Shown: piece after piece, positions 57,620-64,000 of the stretch
How the letters are laid out: each line of letters starts with the position of its first letter
How positions within the stretch are numbered: the stretch's first letter is position 1
Origin: Propionibacterium sp.
GTDB taxonomy: Bacteria > Actinomycetota > Actinomycetes > Propionibacteriales > Propionibacteriaceae
Reading direction: 5' to 3'
Assembly (NCBI GenBank): GCA_012839035.1
Contig: DUOB01000009.1
Span: 1-64,000, forward strand
DNA: 64,000 nt
Position numbers and translations under genes: made by a program
The notes under the pieces: model-generated
Told to the model about the DNA's origin: nothing
The model's input: the letters and a program-made list of their open reading frames with translations, nothing else
Database searches by the model: none

Positions 57620-58498
57620 GTGTCCGACCAGGCCCTCGAGATTCACGTGATCGCCGACTCCACCGGCGCCACTGCAGCACGCCTGGCCAGGGCCGCTCAG
57701 GCCCAGTTCCCCGACCATCCCTTTCGGATCGTTCGCCATCCCCGGGTGACGACGGCCGAGGAACTGTTCCTGATCTTCGACACCCTTCGAGGCCACGTCG
57801 ACCGGCCCTCCGTGGTCATGTCGACCCTGGTCAATCCAGTTCTTCGCGATTTGGTCGACGATGGCTGCGCCGAGCTGGGGCTGGTGCACATCGATCTGCT
57901 GGGGCCGACCCTGCAGCAGCTCGAGCTCGCCACCGGCGTCGCGCCCGTCCGGGTGGCCATGCGCCCGGTCGGGGTGGAGAAGGACTATTTCACCCGGATC
58001 GCGGCGATGGAATTCGCCGTGCGCCATGACGACGGCCAACAGCCGGAGGGGCTCAAGGACGCTGACATCGTCATCGTGGCCGCCTCGCGTTGTGGCAAAA
58101 CACCGCTGTCGATGTATCTCGGTTATCTCGGCTACAAGACGGCGAACGTCCCGCTGGTGCCCGGCATCAAGCCGCCGGCGGAACTGTATGAGATCGAGCG
58201 CTGGCGCATTGTCGGGTTGACCCTCGACCCCCAGTTGCTCGCGGACATCCGGGCCAGAAGACTCAAGGGCATGGGCTCACATCAGCGATCCGATGGCTAT
58301 GCGGAGCTGGTCAGGATCTATGACGAGTTCGATGAGATCAAGGCGATCCAGCGCGGGTTGGGCTGCCCGGTGCTGGACACCACCAAGATGGCCCTTGAGG
58401 AGTCGGCCGCGCGGATCATCGACATAGTCGACGACCGCGCCCGCGCCAATGGCGGCGTGCTGCGCAGACTGCCCGGCGAGCTCAAGTTCGCTCCCTGA
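57620..58498 (+). CDS. PPDK regulatory protein, bifunctional kinase/pyrophosphorylase (DUF299)
   Basis: A 292-residue protein. 'IHVIADSTGATAARLARAAQAQFP' starts the family, and the P-loop-type motif 'IVIVAASRCGKTPLSMYLGYLGYKTANVPLVPGIKPP' fits DUF299. 'MGSHQRSDGYAELVRIYDEFDEIKAIQRGLGCPVLDTTKMALEESAARIIDIV' completes it. It inactivates PPDK by ADP-dependent Thr phosphorylation and reactivates by Pi-dependent removal. GTG 57620 start. Directly upstream of ppdK, 45 bp. Confidence 0.93.
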   Translation: MSDQALEIHVIADSTGATAARLARAAQAQFPDHPFRIVRHPRVTTAEELFLIFDTLRGHVDRPSVVMSTLVNPVLRDLVDDGCAELGLVHIDLLGPTLQQLELATGVAPVRVAMRPVGVEKDYFTRIAAMEFAVRHDDGQQPEGLKDADIVIVAASRCGKTPLSMYLGYLGYKTANVPLVPGIKPPAELYEIERWRIVGLTLDPQLLADIRARRLKGMGSHQRSDGYAELVRIYDEFDEIKAIQRGLGCPVLDTTKMALEESAARIIDIVDDRARANGGVLRRLPGELKFAP

Positions 58499-58543
58499 AT
58501 TCGCTCCGAAGCGACTGCAATACCCGAGAAACAAGGAGACCCG

Positions 58544-61189
<2,646 letters not shown>

Positions 61190-61207
61190 TCTTCGGATCT
61201 GACACTG

Positions 61208-61234
61208 GTGGCCCGTCCCCTGGGGGCGGGCCAC
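61208..61234 (+). terminator. Strong terminator hairpin after ppdK
   Basis: GTGGCCCG (61208-61215) pairs with CGGGCCAC (61227-61234), eight G/C-rich base pairs, with CCCC/GGGG inside. Starts 19 bp after the ppdK stop. No T-run follows, typical of GC-rich actinobacterial L-shaped terminators. Confidence 0.75.
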
Positions 61235-61258
61235 TGGCGTTGCAACTAGGGTCGGGCC

Positions 61259-62152
61259 ATGGCGTTCACGCTCCCCGACCGCATTGTTCCTCCGCTGATC
61301 CGCGCCACTGGGGTCAACAAGTCTTTCCTGTCGGCCGATACTGCGCGCCGGCATGTGCGCGCGTACGCGATCCGGCCGCAGTCGTACGCCCCACCCAAGC
61401 GCATCCGCCGGGACGTCGTCATCGACATCGACCGGTGGCGCGGCTGGCCGGTCTATCGGGTGAAGCCCAGGCACACGAAACCGTCGGGCGCGGTCATCTA
61501 TGCGCACGGCGGCGGGTGGGTGAACGAGATGACGTTTCTGCACTGGCATTTTGTCGCGCAGCTCGCGGCGGAGGCCGCCACGACGTTCATCGTCCCGATC
61601 TATCCGCTCATCCCGTTCGCGAACGCGGCGGAGGTGATCGACCGCTTTGTCCAGATCACCCGGGAGACAAAGGCGACCAACACGCGTACGACCATCGCCG
61701 GCGACTCCGCCGGCGGCCAGATCGCCCTCTCGACCGCCCAGGAACTCCGCGATCGCCACGGGATCACCCTGGACGACACGATCCTCATCTCGCCGGCTCT
61801 GGACCTGCGGCTGGAGAACCCGGAGATTCCCGAGGTCCTGCCGCGGGACCCGCTGCTCGGCGTCGAGGGGACCCGCTATTTCGTCGAGCTCTGGCGCGGG
61901 GACCTGCCGGTCACTGATCCGCGGGTCAGCCCTCTGTTCGGGGAGATGGAGGGGCTCGGGCGGATCCTGCTCTTCTCCGGCACGGACGACATCCTCGCCC
62001 CGGACATCCGCATTCTGGACGAGAAACTGCGGGCGGCGCAGGTGCCCGTGGACTTCCACGAGGAGGAGGGGCAGATCCATGTGTTTCCCGTTGTCCCGGT
62101 CCGCGCCGCCCTCGCGGCGCGGGAATTGATCGTCCAACGGCTCCGGGCCTGA
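61259..62152 (+). CDS. HSL-family alpha/beta hydrolase (esterase/lipase)
   Basis: A 297-residue hormone-sensitive-lipase-type hydrolase. Oxyanion motif 'IYAHGGGWVNEMTFLHW', nucleophile 'IAGDSAGGQIALSTA', Asp in 'FSGTDDILAPDI', His in 'EEEGQIHVFPVVP'. Acts on short acyl esters; native substrate unknown. Sits just before the fatty-acid oxidation pair. Confidence 0.93.
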   Translation: MAFTLPDRIVPPLIRATGVNKSFLSADTARRHVRAYAIRPQSYAPPKRIRRDVVIDIDRWRGWPVYRVKPRHTKPSGAVIYAHGGGWVNEMTFLHWHFVAQLAAEAATTFIVPIYPLIPFANAAEVIDRFVQITRETKATNTRTTIAGDSAGGQIALSTAQELRDRHGITLDDTILISPALDLRLENPEIPEVLPRDPLLGVEGTRYFVELWRGDLPVTDPRVSPLFGEMEGLGRILLFSGTDDILAPDIRILDEKLRAAQVPVDFHEEEGQIHVFPVVPVRAALAARELIVQRLRA

Positions 62153-62207
62153 GGCTGCAAGGTGCGCTCGGCGCTCGGTTCGGGTGGCGCACCACCCGAG
62201 AGCAAGT

Positions 62208-62219
62208 TACTATTCAGTA
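62208..62219. promoter_or_regulatory. Possible operator TACT-ATTC-AGTA before thiolase gene
   Basis: TACT and AGTA are exact inverted arms 4 bp apart, 30 bp upstream of the start codon. TACT/AGTA palindromes are typical of TetR-type fatty-acid regulators in actinobacteria (from memory). Confidence 0.4.
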
Positions 62220-62249
62220 GCCTCGCTTCGAGCGTCAAAGGAGACCTCA

Positions 62250-63458
62250 GTGACACCAAGAGATGTGGTTTTCGTGGATGGGGTACGCACCCCGTTCGGG
62301 AAGGCCGGCGACGAGGGGCTCTATGCCCACACCCGAGCGGACGACTTGGTCGTTGCCTGCCTTCGGGAGCTCCTGCGCAGAAATCCCACCCTGCCCCCCG
62401 AACGAATCGACGATGTCGCGATCGCCGCGACGACCCAGACCGGTGATCAGGGTCTGACGCTGGGCCGGACGACCGGCCTGCTCGCGGGCCTGCCGAAGTC
62501 GGTGCCCGGTTATGCGATCGACCGCATGTGCGCCGGCGCGATGACCGCAGTGACGACGACGGCCGCCGCGATCGGCTTCGGTCAGACCGACATCGCCCTT
62601 GCCGGCGGCGTCGAGCACATGGGGCGCCACCCGATCGGTGCCGGCATGGATCCAAACCCGCGGTTCCTCGCGGACCGGATCGTCGATCAGTCGGCGCTGG
62701 TGATGGGCAAGACCGCGGAGAACCTCCACGATCGCTATCCGCAGATCACCAAGGAGCGCTGTGATGCCTATGCGGTGGGGTCGCAGGCGAAGTACGCCGC
62801 AGCACTCGCCGCGGGACGCATCCAGGCGGACCTCGTCCCGGTGGCCGTCCGCTCGGTGGAGCTGGGCTGGGGTGTCGCGGATGCCGACGAGCCCCCGCGC
62901 CCGGGGACCACGCTGGAGAGCCTGGCCACCCTGCGTACCCCCTTCCGCGCCCACGGCCACGTCACCGCCGGCAACGCGGCCGGACTCAATGACGGAGCGA
63001 CCGCGTGCCTGATCGCCGGGGCCGACACCGCCGCCGAGCTCGGCTTGCCGGCCGCGATGAGGCTCGTCGGGTTCGCGTTCGCAGGGGTCGAGCCGGAGGT
63101 GATGGGCGTCGGACCCGTCCCGTCCACGCGCAAGGCTCTGGATCGCGCGGGTCTCACGCTCGATGACATCGGGCTGATCGAGATCAACGAGGCGTTCGCC
63201 GTGCAGGTGCTGGCGTTCTGCGAGGAATTCGGGCTCGCCGACGACGACCCGCGGATCAACCCGTGGGGCGGGGCGATCGCGGTGGGCCATCCGCTGGCGT
63301 CGTCCGGCGTACGGCTCATGACGCAACTCGCCCGCCAATTCGCCGAGCGGCCCGACGTCCGGTACGGCATCACCACCATGTGCATCGGCCTCGGCATGGG
63401 CGGCACCGTCATCTGGGAGAACCCGTCCTTTGCTGCTGGCACGGAGGGGGAGAAGTGA
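62250..63458 (+). CDS. fadA: Acetyl-CoA C-acyltransferase (thiolase)
   Basis: A 402-residue thiolase for the last beta-oxidation step. Nucleophile Cys in 'IDRMCAGAMTAVTTTAAAIGFG'; 'GGVEHMGRHPIG'; 'EINEAFAVQVLAFCEEFG'; 'NPWGGAIAVGHPLASSGVRLMTQLARQF' with His; catalytic Cys in 'TTMCIGLGMGGTVIWE'. GTG 62250 follows AAGGAGA (from 62237). The GTGA overlap at 63455 couples it to the FadB-type gene. Confidence 0.95.
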   Translation: MTPRDVVFVDGVRTPFGKAGDEGLYAHTRADDLVVACLRELLRRNPTLPPERIDDVAIAATTQTGDQGLTLGRTTGLLAGLPKSVPGYAIDRMCAGAMTAVTTTAAAIGFGQTDIALAGGVEHMGRHPIGAGMDPNPRFLADRIVDQSALVMGKTAENLHDRYPQITKERCDAYAVGSQAKYAAALAAGRIQADLVPVAVRSVELGWGVADADEPPRPGTTLESLATLRTPFRAHGHVTAGNAAGLNDGATACLIAGADTAAELGLPAAMRLVGFAFAGVEPEVMGVGPVPSTRKALDRAGLTLDDIGLIEINEAFAVQVLAFCEEFGLADDDPRINPWGGAIAVGHPLASSGVRLMTQLARQFAERPDVRYGITTMCIGLGMGGTVIWENPSFAAGTEGEK

Positions 63459-64000
63459 ACACACTTGAGACCGTGAAGGCGCTCGCCGCTCAGTTGGCGG
63501 AGATGGAGCGGGCGACGGAATTCCGGGTACGCAAGGTCGCGATCCCCGACCCCGCTCAGACGAGAGACGCAAACACGTTGGGCACGGACCCTGGACCGTT
63601 CGCGCCGCGGCTTGCGGCGCTGATTTCCATGGACAACGGCTTCGACCACACCAAGCCGACGACGCTCGGCTTCAACGGCCTGTTGAACCTCTCGGCCGCG
63701 CTGGACGAGGTCGAGCGGCTCGCGCGGGACGGGGAGATCGTCGCGGCGGGGATCACGGGCAAGCCGTTCATCTTTGCGGCGGGTGCGGACCTGTCGCTGA
63801 TCAGCATGGTCACGGAGCGGGCGCATGCGCGGGCGCTGGCGGAGTTCGGGCACGAGCAGATGCGGCGGCTGCACAACCTGGGCGTTCCGTCGTTCGCGTT
63901 CGTGAACGGGCTCGCTCTGGGCGGTGGCCTGGAGGTGGCGCTGGCCTGCGATTACCGGACGATGCAGGAAGGCGTGTCGGTCGCGCTCCCCGAGACGATG
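63455..64000 (+). CDS. fadB: Fatty-acid oxidation multifunctional enzyme (FadB-type), 5' part only
   Basis: The first 182 codons of a gene cut by the window end. After a ~50-residue lead an enoyl-CoA hydratase (crotonase) domain begins: 'LISMDNGFDHTKPTTLG', 'AAGITGKPFIFAAGADLSLI' (oxyanion Gly region) and 'FAFVNGLALGGGLEVALACDYR' (crotonase signature). Position after fadA fits a bifunctional enoyl-CoA hydratase/3-hydroxyacyl-CoA dehydrogenase. GTG 63455 overlaps the thiolase stop. Confidence 0.9.
   Translation, partial: MNTLETVKALAAQLAEMERATEFRVRKVAIPDPAQTRDANTLGTDPGPFAPRLAALISMDNGFDHTKPTTLGFNGLLNLSAALDEVERLARDGEIVAAGITGKPFIFAAGADLSLISMVTERAHARALAEFGHEQMRRLHNLGVPSFAFVNGLALGGGLEVALACDYRTMQEGVSVALPETM

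Overview
The window is a gene-dense, high-GC stretch of an actinobacterial chromosome. Several features point to the Propionibacteriales, and Propionibacteriaceae are a good guess: a polyphosphate glucokinase, a DUF1707/LiaF-like protein, DUF222-HNH and YwiC-like proteins, a cysPTWA sulfate importer whose genes overlap by 4 bp, and a PPDK with its regulatory protein. The family assignment is inference; no rRNA or other taxonomic marker is present. No plasmid or phage functions and no CRISPR array were seen, so this looks like core chromosome with small accessory patches.

Layout. 1-4.05 kb (minus): two CNNM/CorC membrane proteins (the first cut by the window edge) and an FGGY sugar kinase. 4.2-9.9 kb (plus): argS, a probably frameshifted membrane-anchored protein, an amidase-like protein lacking the usual catalytic lysine, and a CoA-transferase. 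9.9-16.3 kb (plus): a tightly coupled six-gene operon, Ser/Thr kinase - two-Rossmann flavoprotein - four-TM protein - TSUP transporter - atypical kinase - FHA protein. This is the best candidate for an undescribed system. 16.3-22.3 kb (minus): a beta-lactamase-like lipoprotein, a proline-rich secreted protein, an aldo/keto reductase, ppgK, two PH-domain membrane proteins and a DUF1707 protein. 22.4-23.9 kb: two tRNA-Gly genes (TCC, CCC) flanking an orphan PemK/MazF-like toxin, then an Arg/Asp-repeat membrane protein. 24-31.4 kb: treT, a HAD phosphatase, a 49-bp tandem palindromic repeat array, a PanE-like reductase, an MFS transporter, a rhodanese and a class A PBP.

31.5-39.9 kb (mostly plus): sulfate ABC importer, a guanidine-III riboswitch driving a pair of SMR exporters, lhgO (minus), a Hyi-like isomerase, an alpha/beta hydrolase and a DUF309 protein. 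39.9-46.8 kb (minus): nitrobindin-like protein, metQ-metN-metI with a leader hairpin, a MerR-like regulator, an EamA transporter, an acidic protein and a GlgC-like enzyme. 46.9-57.4 kb: a large unknown protein with a probable nonsense mutation near its start, a DUF222-HNH protein, an AAA ATPase, an SBF-like transporter, then lysoplasmalogenase, hexose-6-P mutarotase, serB, YwiC-like and a G1207-type rRNA methyltransferase. 57.6-64 kb (plus): PPDK regulatory protein and ppdK, an HSL-type hydrolase, and a fatty-acid oxidation pair (thiolase, then a FadB-type gene cut by the window end).

Shared themes are storage-carbon and phosphate metabolism (ppgK, treT, GlgC-like, PPDK, mutarotase), sulfur and methionine supply, and Ser/Thr phosphorylation signalling. 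Several intergenic regions carry short tandem repeats. One palindromic repeat family occurs at two distant places. Tyrosine codon choice appears to depend on the preceding base.
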